Positions 49,333-60,465 of a stretch of DNA of 64,000 nucleotides are shown in pieces. A program made the translations under genes and the position numbers. Location: the NCBI GenBank assembly GCA_037127255.1, contig JBANSL010000004.1:74484627-74548626 (forward strand), written 5' to 3'. Every line of letters begins with the position of its first letter. Position 1 is the stretch's first letter. The DNA comes from Persicaria tinctoria (taxonomy: Eukaryota; Streptophyta; Magnoliopsida; Caryophyllales; Polygonaceae). The notes beneath the pieces were generated by a model, which searched no databases, was not told the origin of the DNA, and saw nothing but the letters and a program-made list of their open reading frames with translations.

Positions 49333-49658
49333 GTAAGACCCGGGGTCTTAAGAGGCACCACCAGCCCATTCCACCTAGTTTTCTCGGGTCCGCTGTCCTC
49401 ACTTAGAGCCTGAAAAGGAAGAGTTCTTGTAACATGGGTAGGGCTTGAATCACTTATAAATCACTCTCAACATCCTTATAATATCCGATGTGGGACGGGG
49501 TGTTACAATCTCCCCCACTTAAAGCATTGACGCCCTCATCAGGCCCAAGGGACTGCCCTCTGGGAGGAGCATACCCGAGCATACTGTCGGCACACCTCCG
49601 AGCCCGGAGTCGACTCTGATACCATATCTAAGACCCAGGGTCTTAAGAGACGTCAACC
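49333..49658 (-). mobile_element. TRIM (miniature LTR retrotransposon), partly truncated
   Basis: On the minus strand: a 5' LTR end (49625-49658, ...CTTAAGACCCTGGGTCTTAG), primer-binding site TGGTATCAGAG (49614-49624), about 100 bp of internal sequence, a polypurine tract AAGTGGGGGAGAT (49508-49520), and a complete 175-bp 3' LTR (49333-49507) from TGTAACACCCCGTCCCAC to GGGTCTTACA. A whole retrotransposon plan in about 300 bp without coding is the definition of a TRIM. Most of the 5' LTR is lost where Athila element 2 begins. Confidence 0.85.
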
Positions 49659-50874
49659 CATGAAGATCTAAAGAGGTCCTGAGAAGAAGAAGCGGACCTA
49701 AATGAAGAACAAGTCTGCAGAAGTTGTCGCCAGACATGCTGAACTTGTTTTGCACTTTCTGGAGGCCTCGGTTGTCCGATTGACTATTATCACCATGCGT
49801 TGGAAAGCTCTTTCAAAGAGCTACAACTTTCCAGTTGACAAGAAGAGCAAATTCGAAACATATTTTCCGTGAAAGACAATATGCTGCGGCCGCCGCCAGG
49901 GCCGCTGCAGCGGGATATGGGAGAGTTGTTGATGCCGCGGCCACAACATCCATGCCGCGACCGCAACATTTGGCGTCAGCGTGTATACGCTGCGTTTTGA
50001 TTACAAAAAAACCCTAGATGTTCTTATTTTGTTTCATGGCCGACTTGGGTGTTATAAGGCCGACTTTTAGTTATTTTTCCGGTACTTCTTTTTTTTTATT
50101 CTTTCATCAGACACTTGAGAGATTTTGAGCGATGTCTTCCATGAGGAACTAAACTCATCTATTCTGCCTGCAATTTGAAGCTTTATTTGGATTGATTGTG
50201 AGTTTCTAATTCTCGTTCCTTGTTTTCTATATTTGAATGCTTCAACTTCTTTGTGCTCGATTGTGTATTGTTTTATTCTATCTAGTCCGCGCAACTAGTT
50301 AGAATCAATTCAATTGCTAATGTTTTGTAGATTCCTGATTGTGAACCTTAACCTAAGTAGCAAACTTATTCCTTTAGGGCTGATTGAACTAATTGAATAA
50401 GTAGGAAGTTGCTTGTGTTGTTAAATCCCTCTTTAGGGACTGCAAATACCTTGGTTAATCTCTGAACTTAAAGCTATCAATTGGGTTAAATCCTTCCTTA
50501 GGGATTGTTCGATTAATAAGGGTTTCTAGGACTGATTGGACTAGTAACTATATTAGGTCGGGACAAGGGCATTCATAGGAAACTTAATAGGACGAGAAGA
50601 AGTTACAAGGATCGCTTCAATCCAATAAAGTGGAAAATTGTAGGCAGAATTGCTTCTCCTAATTGTCTAAAACAAATCCATTTACTTTGTTTCTTTACTC
50701 CACTTTGATAAAAGGCGGAACTTTCACAAACAAACCCCCCCCCCCCAAATTGGTTACTTTGATCGACACCTAAATTACACTTGAGTTATAACTTTCCCTG
50801 TGGATCGACCTCTTGCTTATTGCTATAGGTTTGAGTTTTCTTTGGCGGATCAACGATAGATTTTCCCTCCGTCA
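49659..50874 (+). mobile_element. Athila-like element 2, 5' LTR (5'-truncated)
   Basis: Matches the LTR at 54232-55291 from 'gaagatctcaagaggtcctg' onwards and ends CCGTCA. The first ~230 bp (TGATAGCATG...) are missing at the junction with the TRIM. It contains the GC-rich part that the 3' LTR of the same element has lost, and a C13 run near 50737. Confidence 0.85.
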
Positions 50875-50877
50875 AAC

Positions 50878-52809
50878 ATGCTGAATAAGACGCCTGATGT
50901 AGCTTGGGAAGTGTTTAAGGAGCTCTCTAAGGGCTTTAGGCAGTTCAACAAGAGCACTTGTGCTAGAGGTGTACTTGCTATTGATGCCCCAGTGACTGCA
51001 TTACAGACTGATACGGCAGAGATGAAAGAGATGATCAAGAAGCTGGTAGTTAACAGAGCATCTCAGCAGTTGAAAGCATGTGAATCCTACAACGATCCAT
51101 CCCATCCTATGGATATGTACTCAACTTGGCAAGAACCTAGTGTTGAGTTGAATGCAATTGGGAATTTTTCTCCACAAAGGCCTAGGCAAGGCAACTTTGG
51201 TAATCCTTGGCACTTCAACAATAATAACTACAATGGAGGCTATCAGCAGGGCTATGGTTATGGAAACTACCAAGAACCTTTCAATCAACAAGGAGGGCAT
51301 CAGGTGAGGCCACAACAACAGTTTGACCCCCGTCAGGGAGGACAGCCTCAGGCAAGTGTACCTGATGGAAATCCACTACAAGCCCTCACACAATTCGTCA
51401 TGAACCAGGCTGAACGCACAAAGAACTTAGAGACGTGCACTAAGACCCTCGCACAGGTAGTCTTGGACCAAGGTGAACGATCTAAAAACTTGGAGAATCA
51501 GATGAGTCAAATCATTCAACTGCTAAGCGCAAAAGAGGCAAATGACTCAGGAAAGCTCCCATCATAAACGATTGAGAATCCTAGTGAGAATGTTAGTGCA
51601 ATAATGCTTAGAAGTGGCAAGGAACTGATTGTCACACCTCAAAAGGATGACGAGGAAATAATGGACGAGGAGATAGAGGTGATAAAAAGAGAAGACGGAC
51701 AGGTTACGGTGCCGCGCTCGCGGCCAATCAAAAGAGCTGCGCCCGCCGCCAGTACGCCCGTCGAGCCTTCAACTACAGGTACGCATATTCCACCTTTCTC
51801 CTCTCTTTCCTCTTCCTCCCCTCTTCCTCCTCCTTCTCATCCTTCCTCTTCCTTACCTATGGAGATTCCAAAGCCGGTTCCACCTTTTTCGGAAGCCCTG
51901 AAGGATACACGAAGGTATGAGAACGATAAGGACATCTTTGAGACGTTCAGCAGGTGCGAAGTAAATATTCCTTTACTCAAATTGATTAAGAGCATTCCTA
52001 GATATGCAAAATTTTTGAAGGAATTGTGCACCATCAAGAAGAAGCAAAGATTGAAAAAGAAGGAAAATGTAAGCTTGAATGAAAATGTCTCTGCTATGTT
52101 GCAAAGGAAATTGTTTGAAAAATGTGAAGACCCAGGTATGTTTACAATTCCATGTGCTATTGGGAATACTAGATTCAAACAAGCCATGCTTGATCTAGGA
52201 GCCTCAATTAATGTTATTTCCTACAACATGTACATGTCTTTGGGTTTGGGTGTTTTGACTGAGACTGAGGTGACAGTGCAACTTGCTGATCGATCACAAA
52301 TCAGGCCAAGAGGCATTGTTGAAGATGTTTTGGTTATGGTAGACGATTTGTTTTTCCCTGTTGATTTATTTGTTTTAGATATGGAGCAGGGAGCCCCAGA
52401 AAAACCCATTATACTAGGAAGACCATTCCTGAAAACTGCGAAAACAAAAATTGATTATTGTGAGGGTCTATTGACTATGGAGTTTGATGAAAGAAAGACA
52501 GAATACTCTCTCTTTAATCATGCTAAGCTTTCTCCTAAAAATTCTTTACATATGCCTATTGCTAACTATATTGATCGCAACAATAATTTTCTTGATTTGT
52601 TAGAGACACCTAAGGAAAATAGTTTATGGAAATTTGAGCCTCCTAACGAATTGAAACCTTTTGTGATTACAGGACAACCCTCAGGACTAGCTCAAGGAGA
52701 GAAGCTAAGGGTAATGGATGAGTGCTTGGATAGAAAGCTACACCTTCCAAAGGTGCCCGCACTTGCCAATAAGATGGCAGGTGTAGGTGACCCTGGTAGA
52801 GGAACCTAG
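50878..52809 (+). pseudogene. Athila-like gag-protease, element 2 (N-terminal deletion, one nonsense)
   Basis: The frame starts inside gag (MLNKTPDVAWEVFKELSKGF), runs through the Gln/Asn/Gly-rich stretch (FNNNNYNGGYQQGYGYGNYQ), meets TAA at 51565-51567 (CAA in element 1), and continues in the same frame from SAIMLRSGKELIV to 52809. The second part is an aspartic protease: LDLGASINVISYNMY with the catalytic D in DLGAS, then the flap region, and IILGRPFLKTAKTKIDY. The primer-binding site, leader and about 190 gag residues are deleted, and reverse transcriptase, RNase H and integrase are absent after the protease. It cannot code for a functional element. Confidence 0.9.
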
Positions 52810-54231
52810 GCCAATCAAGGGCCATTTCGTTGAGCCAACGACTTGAAACAAAGGCGCTTCTCGGGAGGTAACCTGAGGTAAGTTTTTATTTATTTTTTCC
52901 TTTTTCTTTTCCTTCACCCTGATTATATTTGATTTACTTTTGTTGTCTTTATTGTTTCATTGAAGACAATGAAAACTTTAAGTGTGGGGGAGAGGAATTC
53001 TGTATATATAGTGCATATAGGAGATCATATTTAAATTTCTGTTATAGGAGATCATATTTAAATTTCTACACCATCTTTAATTTATGTAAACATCTTTTAT
53101 TAATTTCTTGTTTATTTTCGTAATTAAAAAAAATTCAAAAAATCCAAAAATAATCATGCATTGCATACATATGTGTTATCCAAATACCCATCTGGCTTAG
53201 TTTGTCCTCTAATTTAAATTTCAAGCATGTTCATAAAAATCCCATGGAGTTCTGAATGTTTTGATTTTGTCTTTATTTGATTTTTGTGGAACATGAGCTA
53301 GCAAATATAATTGAGCATGTATGATTGAGCTAAAGTATGATTGAAGTCCTAAAGACATGACCCTGTGAGCATGTTTAGCCTTATTTGAATTCTTTTGCTC
53401 AATTGTGTGAATTACTCTCCTCGTCTTGCTACCTCTTGGCATTGACTGCAATATCTATTTTTAAAGACCGACTCACATATTTGTTGCTTGCGGAGTTTAT
53501 GTTTATATTTTGAGTCTTTTGTTTGAATTTGTGAATATTTAGTGAATAATGTGGCAATGGTTGATGCACTTAGTAACCGGATCTATGCATGACACCCATG
53601 AGTATGATTCACGCAAACAAGGTGTTGAAAATTATCCACTAGGAAAGAAAGCTTGATCATTGAGTAACCAGGTTCATTCATGACACCCATGTTTGCAACT
53701 TGCGTCAAAAGATGTTCAAGTGGACTTCATATTAGTAGGTTGAGGTGTTGATATACCGGGGCCATTCATGACACCCATGTTTGTGCCTCGCGTAAGGAAA
53801 GCACCAAGACAAAAAAAAAAGAAAAAAAAAAGAGAAGAAAAGAAAACAAAAGAAAAGAAAAAAAAAGTGTCACATTTTATTTAGTTGTCTTTATTGTGTC
53901 CCACAAGTAATGACATTTCGGTAGATATTTGGTGATATGGTGGTCAATGTCTATGAGTTTAGTGCATGATTGGTTTGAGTTGAGAGTTATACCTTAAAGC
54001 CTAAACACATGAGTGAAACACATATTTCTGGTGAGGTTGGATAATGTCTACTTCTAAGTTTTGATCACTAGAATACATGCTATGATGTTTGTTTACTTAG
54101 CTTATGTTTTCACTTGCTATGATGTTGCTTTTGATGAGGTTGAAACTTGAAGGGATTTCCTGTGGGATGCGTTGATTCATGTTCATTCTATCATTGCTTG
54201 AGGACAAGCAAAGGTTAAGTGTGGGGGATTT
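52810..54231 (+). mobile_element. Athila-like element 2, 3' non-coding region and polypurine tract
   Basis: Begins with 'gccatttcgttgagccaacg...gcgcttctcgggaggtaacc', a block that follows pol in many Athila-type elements. It contains three copies of CATGACACCCATG at 53588, 53679 and 53767 with spacings near 90 bp, an A-rich run (53810-53868), and 'gaggacaagcaaaggttaag' plus the polypurine tract GTGTGGGGGA just before the 3' LTR. Confidence 0.8.
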
Positions 54232-55291
54232 TGATAGCATGCATTTAGGTAGGCATAATAGGTTGCATTTAGCTTAGTTAAGATGCATTTCATGGTTAGA
54301 TTAAGTACAATTTTCATATTTGCTCTCTATGTTAGCGGAGTCGGAATCTACACACTTTTATTGATTATTTCAGGTAATCGTGGATCCGATGATGAGATAG
54401 GAGTTGTTAACGCAATAGATGAGAATGTCTAGTTGATCGGAGAAGCTTACATGAAGATCTCAAGAGGTCCTGAGAAGAAGAAGCGGACTTAAACGAAGAA
54501 CAAGTCTGCCGAAGTTGTCGCCAGACATGCTGAACTTGTTTTGCACTTTCTGGAGGACTCGGTTGTCCGATTGACTATTATGACTATGCGTTGGAAAGCT
54601 CTTTCAAATAGCTACAACTTTCCTGTTGACAAGAAGAGCAAATTAGAAACATATTTTCCGTGAAAGACAATATGCAGCGGCCGCAGCATGCATGCCGCGG
54701 CCGCCGTCAGTTAGAATCAATTCAATTGCTAAGGTTTTGTAGATTCCTGATTGTGAACCTTAACCTAAGTAGAAAACTTATTCCTTTAGGGCTGATTGAA
54801 CTAATTGAATAAGTAGGAAGTTGGATGTGTTGTTAAATCCCTCTTTAGGGTCTGCAAATACCTTGGCTAATCTCTGAACTTAAAGCTATCAATTGAGTTA
54901 AATTCTTCTTTAGGGACTGTTCGATTGATAAGGGTTTCTAGGACTGATTGGACTAGTAACTATATTAGGTCGGGACAAGGGCATTCATAGGAAAATTAAT
55001 AGGACGAGAAGAAGTTACAAGGATCGCTTTAATCCAATAAAGTGGAAAATTTTAGGTAGAATTGTTTCTCCTAATTGTCTAAAACAAATCCATTTACTTT
55101 GTTTCTTTACTCCGCTTTGATAAAAGGCGGAACTTTCACAAACAAAAACTCCCCAAATTGGTTACTTTGATCGACACCTGAATTACACTTGAGTTATAAC
55201 TTTCCCTGTGGATCGACCTCTTGCTTATTGTTATACTTGCTATAGGTTTGAGTTTTCTTTGGCGGATAAACGATAGGTTTTCCCTCCGTCA
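54232..55291 (+). mobile_element. Athila-like element 2, 3' LTR
   Basis: Starts TGATAGCATGCATTTAGG after the polypurine tract and ends CCCTCCGTCA. Compared with the reversed LTR at 56529-57943 about 370 bp are missing between 'gcggccgccgtc' and 'agttagaatcaattc', including most of the GC-rich island. Its right end abuts the inverted element 3. Confidence 0.88.
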
Positions 55292-56506
55292 ATAGACAAG
55301 GCCAAGACATCCAGAACTCCATGGGATTTTTATGAACATGCTTGAAATTTAAATTAGAGGACAAACTAAGCCGGATGGGTATTTGAATAACACATATGTA
55401 TGCAATGCATGCTTATTTTTGGATTTTTCGATTTTTTAATTACGAAAATAAACAAGAAATTAATAAAAAAAATGATTACATAAATTAAATATGGTGCAGA
55501 AATTTAAATATGATCTCCTATAAGCACTGTATATACAGAATTCCACTCCCCCACACTTAAAGTTTTCATTGTCCTCAATGAAACAATTAGGACAACAAAA
55601 GTAAATCAAATATAATCAGGGTGAAGAAAAAGAAAAAAGGAAAAAGAAAGAAAAACTTACCTCGGGTTGCCTCCCGAGAAGCGCCTTTGTTTTAAGTCGT
55701 TGGCTCGACGTAGTGTTGAAACTCAAGACACTAATCAGACATAGTCAAAGCCCTCATCAATCTGTCAAACTCTTGTGCACAACTAACAAATAAACATGCA
55801 CTACATACAAATAAATTGAAACTAAATAATAAAGAATTTAAGAGTCGTTTCAACTTATTGTATTCATGAGCTTGACTTCCCACAAAGGGTATATAATGCC
55901 ACCAATTCAGTTCTATTGGTGGCTTGTCAAAGTAGGAGTCAAATGGATCATCGTATCCACCAATATCCTCTCTAGTGCAGGAGACAACCTTTACTTGCTC
56001 TGTAGCCTCAGTAGTAGGCTCTGGACCTGATTCATCAATGGGGGAGCTAGGGATGATCTCGTCAGATGAAGTGTGGTCTTCCTCTACCTTCTCAATGTGA
56101 TTTTCCACCATGACCTCAAGAGGTGCAACAGAGGTCTCAACGATTTGAGATACTGGAGGAAGTGACTCGTTATGCGCACATTGATGATCCATGTAGTAGA
56201 AAAATTCCCACATCTCCGAGAGTCCCATATCTAATAAACCTCCATCGCTCATGCGATCAGCAAGACTCCGTGTCTCAGAATTCATTCCATCAAAGATGCA
56301 TAGAAGCACTTCCCTTATACTAGCTTGATATCCCCGTGAATAAACATCGTTAATGTACTCCTGCAGTCTGATGAAGTATTGATGAAAACTCTATCCGTCT
56401 AACTGCAATAACCTCACCTTCAACATATGTTAGTAGCACTAGTGCGGACCATGTAAGTGGTCCACACCAAAAATCAGCACAAAAAACACACAAGAATCAA
56501 CAAATT
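55292..56506 (-). mobile_element. Athila-like element 3 (inverted), internal region
   Basis: Runs leftwards from the primer-binding site at 56507. It contains one short coding remnant (55731-56426) and then the family's 3' block ('gcgcttctcgggaggcaacc' on the minus strand), ending at about 55292 in the sequence matching 53221-53250 of element 2. The 3' end with its polypurine tract and LTR is missing, so element 3 is truncated and lies tail to tail with element 2. Confidence 0.8.
55731..56426 (-). pseudogene. Short gag-derived ORF of element 3
   Basis: Starts at ATG 56426 (MLKVRLLQLDG), has one TAG, and continues 'SFHQYFIRLQEYINDVYSRG' and LLCIFDGMNSETRSLADRMS to a stop at 55731; 232 codons counting the stop. 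The beginning parallels the gag core of element 1 (ESIHEYFERFKKLC...), but most of gag is deleted and the rest is an acidic spacer (EKVEEDHTSSDEIIPSSP) and a Trp-containing block (IELNWWHYIPF). No protease or polymerase follows. It may be the coding remnant of a non-autonomous subfamily. Confidence 0.6.
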
Positions 56507-56524
56507 TCCCCGGCAACGGCGCCA
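56507..56524 (-). other. Primer-binding site (tRNA-Asp type), element 3
   Basis: On the minus strand TGGCGCCGTTGCCGGGGA, the unmutated form, five bases after the LTR end. Confidence 0.88.
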
Positions 56525-56528
56525 AATT

Positions 56529-57943
56529 TGACGGAGGTAAAACCTGTCGTTGATCCGCCAAAGAAAACTCAAACCTATAGCAAGTATGACAATAAGAAAG
56601 AGGTCGATCCACAGGGAAAGTTATAATTCTAGTTGATTAAAGTGTCAATCAAAGTAACCAATTTGGGGGGGTTTTGTTTGTGAAAGTTCCGCCTTTTATC
56701 AAAGTGGAGTAAAGAAACAAAGTAAATGGATTTGTTTTAGACAATTAGGAGAAGCAATTCTACCTACAATTTTCCACTTTATTGGATTGAAGCGATCCTT
56801 GTAACTTCTTCTCGTCCTATTAAGTTTCCTATGAATGCCCTTGTCCCGACCTAATATAGTTACTAGTCCAATCAGTCCTAGAAACCCTTATTAATCGAAC
56901 AATCCCTAAAGAAGGATTTAACTCAATTGATAGCTTTAAGTTCAGAGATTAGCCAAGGTATTTGCAGTTCCTAAAGAGGGATTTAACAACACATTCAACT
57001 TCCTACTCATTCGATTAGTTCAACTAGCCCTAAAGGAACAAGTTTGCCACTTAGGTTAAGGTTCACAACCAGGAATCTACAAAACCTTAGCAATTGAATT
57101 GATTCTAACTAGTTGCGCGGGCTAGATAGAATAAAACAATAGACAATCAAGCACAAAGAAGTTGAAGCATTTAAATATAGGAAACAAGGAACGGGAATTA
57201 GAAACTCACAATCAATCCAAATAAAGCTTCAAATTGGAGGCAGAATAGATGAGTTTAGTTCCTCATGGAAGACATTGCTCAAAATCTTTAAAGTGTCTGA
57301 TGAAAGAATAGAATAGAAGTCGTATAAAAATAACTAAATTTGGCCTTATATATGACCCAAAGTCGACCATGAAACAAAATACTAGAAACTAGGGTTTTTA
57401 ATGTTCAAAACGCAGTGCAATAGCGCTGACGCCAAACGTTGCGGCCGCGGCATCAGCCGCTCTCCCATATCCCGCTGCAGCGGCCATGGCGGCGGCCGCT
57501 GCATCTGTCTTTCGCGGAAATTCTGTCTCGAATTTGCTCTTCTTGTCAACAGAAAAGTTGTAGCTCTCTGAAAGAGCTTTCCAACGCATGATCATAATAG
57601 TCAATCGGACAACCGAGGCCTCCAGAAAGTGCAAAACAAGTTTATCATGTCTGGCGACAACTTCTGCAGACTTGTTCTTCGTTTATGTTTGCTTCTTCTT
57701 CTCATGACCTCTTGAGATCTTCATGTAAGCTTCTTCGATCAACTAGACATTCTCATACAATGCGTTATCAACCCATGTCTCATCATCGGATCCACGATTA
57801 TCTGAAATAATCAATAAAAGTGTGTAGATTCCGACTCCACTAACATAGAGAGCAAATATGCAAATTGTACTTAATCCATGCATAAAATGAATCTTAACAA
57901 AGCTAAATGCAACCTATTATGCCTACCTAAATGCATGCTATCA
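56529..57943 (-). mobile_element. Athila-like element 3, full-length 5' LTR
   Basis: 1415 bp, reading TGATAGCATG...CCTCCGTCA on the minus strand, the longest and apparently complete LTR of this family in the window. The GC-rich island is at about 57430-57505. It inserted next to a TRIM LTR fragment (57944-58041). Confidence 0.88.
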
Positions 57944-58041
57944 TGTCATAAGAGCTCTTCCTTTTCAGGATCCAATGAGGAAAACGGACCTGAGAAGACT
58001 AGGTGGCATGGGCTGACGCCTCTTAAGACCCTGGGTCTTAC
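57944..58041 (+). mobile_element. TRIM LTR fragment
   Basis: Matches the 3' half of the TRIM LTR at 49333-49507 in opposite orientation (aagagctcttccttttcagg ... cttaagaccctgggtcttac). The left part is cut off by the LTR of element 3. Confidence 0.75.
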
Positions 58042-58689
58042 AAATCATTTGCCACATATTCTAATAGAAAATCATGGGTGGAATAAAAAGACATAAATGA
58101 ACTAGACTGGTCAATAGACACATTGGCTAACTTGTTTGCCACTCTATTTGTCGTATGGGAAACATGGTTCAACACCACATCCCAATGCAGCTGGACTAGT
58201 AACTTATGACATCCTTTAAGCAGATACAGATCATGGTGTAATTTGACAATTGCGAGGTAAGCAATTGGACCGAATGTAATGAATCAGTCTCTACTATCAT
58301 CCTCTTAATCCTCCACTTTTCAGCGTGTCTCAGCCCATGTAAAATAGTCAAAAATTCGACTCTTATACTCGTACAAATGCCACGTGTTAATCAGAATGTA
58401 TGAATAAACTCATCGGTTGCATCTCTAACGACTCCTCCTCCACCATCAGCTTCTCATATTTCCCTTATAACAACCATCCACATTGAATTTAATGGGGGAC
58501 GGGTCCAGTGTGAATCGCGAGGTGGCATGGAGCTTCTGATTGTCGCCGCTCTAATATGATCTTGGTATCAAGGTCCTCCTTTCGACGATCCGCACTCTGA
58601 ACCCACATAGAGAGCATCCAAATGGGCATCATATCGGAGGCTATTAACTTGTTACAGTTAGGGATTTCTGTTATGAGGAAAATCAAGTA
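58042..58689 (-). pseudogene. LINE-type RNase H domain fragment
   Basis: On the minus strand: RRKEDLDTKIILERRQSEAP, then in other frames 'FNVDGCYKGN', 'FLTILHGLRHAEKWRIKRMI', 'VETDSLHSVQLL' and 'TNRVANKLANVSIDQ'. DG, E.DS and the final VA..LA motifs are in the order of the RVT_3-type RNase H of plant L1 LINEs. Several frameshifts and stops are present. The Gypsy LTR starting at 58690 interrupts it. Confidence 0.7.
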
Positions 58690-59490
58690 TGAAATATAAA
58701 TCTCAAATTCGACTCCCTGATCTCCGCAAATTAATTACAAGACTTCCTCCCGCTGTAGTAGAAGGTAGTCAAGATCGATCCATGAGGAAACGTGTCAGCG
58801 CCCGCCTTTTCAGTTCCAAATCTGAGCAGAAAATCAACCAGACAAACAGAAATAACAGAGAAAAGCAGAAAAAGATCACAAAGACAACAACTTTGGTCGA
58901 TATCGACATGTAGGACTCGATATCGAGTAACAAAATCTACTGTAATCAACTCAATATTGACTAACAGAAACTTGAAATCTCGAAATTTGTGAAATTTAAC
59001 AATAAACTAAAAGACTTCCAAGATCAGGGTTTTAACACCACACCGATAACCATGTAAAATAACACATAAAGGCATAAAAGATCATGCGTTTCCATCAAAT
59101 AACTCTCGTTATTAACAAATAGGAAGATAGAGGCTTTCACATAAACCATAATTGTTACTAACCCTTTTTCACATAATTGATCCAAGTTGTATTAAGATCA
59201 CTTTCGCTTCAATAACACAAACAAGGATCACATTCAACTTTCGCAAAAGAATCATGCATGTAGGGATAGATGAAGAATTGCATCCAAAGATTGTACCTTT
59301 ACCGCATCGCCTCACATGGCTACCATCGGGCTCACCCCGACCCTAGAAGTTGAGTGACTACTCGCTCTTCATCATCAATAAACTCATCAAAGATTTTAAG
59401 AAAATAAATTGCATTAAATAAATAAAATAAGACTTACAACCGAATAAAGCCAACTCCGCTATTGCTTCACAAACTCCACTCGCCCCCAAG

Positions 59491-59557
<67 letters not shown>

Positions 59558-60465
59558 TGTGGCTTGGCTCGGATTGAATGAATGAATAAAATCCAGCCCC
59601 TAATGCCTTATTTATAGTGTTCCATGTAGCTATTATAGGATGGAACAACTATATCTAAACCTATGTAATAATATAAGATAAAACAACGAAAATAAAGAAA
59701 TAAATCTCTAAAGGAACTTATATCTAAAGTAGATAAATATCTCTTCCATCTTGATAGAATTTGATCTTGTGGATATCTCCATTGGACTTTGGATAGAACT
59801 TTGATTAGAACTCGGACTAGCTCGAAATCGGCCACTATGGGTCAACTCGATATCGACTTGGCTCACTCGATATCGACCTGTGATTTCTCGGCTTCAGCTT
59901 CTTAACTCGATCTCGGCCTCAAGAGTGAAAATCGAGTTGATGTTACTCGATATCGAGTTCATTAACTCGATATCGACCTTCACTTTTCCTTTGCTCCGGC
60001 TCTGGTCGATTCCGGGATCTTAACTCGATTTTAGGCAACTCGGTATCGACTTGGCTAGGTCGATATCGACCTTTGCATCAGTTTCCAGCATGCTGCTCTG
60101 TTCTTGAAACGCCCTTTCCCGAGTCCTCGTTCGTTGGATTGACGCATATGAGCATGCGTTGGAAAGATCTTTTCAAGGGCTACAACTTTCATGAAGACAT
60201 CAAAGCTTGAATCAGAATGATGAATTGTGAAAAACGGTGTTTTCTCCAGCTGCACCATCGTTTTAGCTTCTTCATGACTTTCCTTTAAGCTCCAAAGTGC
60301 GTCTGATTTCTGCGAAATATAACAAAAACTTGTATAGACCTCTATTTATTGAAAATAAACATAAACTACACAAATTATGTATTATTCTAGCCCATATGTA
60401 TGAAATGCATGCATAAATCGATATAAAAGATAGTGTAAAACATGACCTATTAGACTCACAACATA
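58690..60465 (-). mobile_element. 3' LTR of Gypsy element 4 with TCGATATCGA palindromes
   Basis: On the minus strand it starts near TGTTGTGAGTCTAATAGG, directly after 'gaggacaagcaagcttaagt' and a purine-rich tract, and ends at about 58690 (...TTATATTTCA) in a LINE remnant. Length about 1.77 kb. It carries seven exact TCGATATCGA palindromes (58896-60068) with 'CTCGATTT/CTCGGTATCG' variants, and a (CT)n tract. The matching 5' LTR lies beyond the window. Confidence 0.75.
59492..59548. repeat. (CT)n microsatellite in the LTR of element 4
   Basis: About 28 CT units without interruption. Confidence 0.97.

Noticed and set aside
54220..55300. Elements 2 and 3 as one long-terminal inverted-repeat element
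   Set aside because: They join tail to tail, but each has its own LTR, primer-binding-site and internal organisation, so two Athila-like copies explain the inversion better.
49333..58041. One TRIM split by insertion of the whole Athila cluster
   Set aside because: The two TRIM pieces overlap in content and lie in opposite orientation, so a simple insertion cannot explain them; an inversion would be needed.
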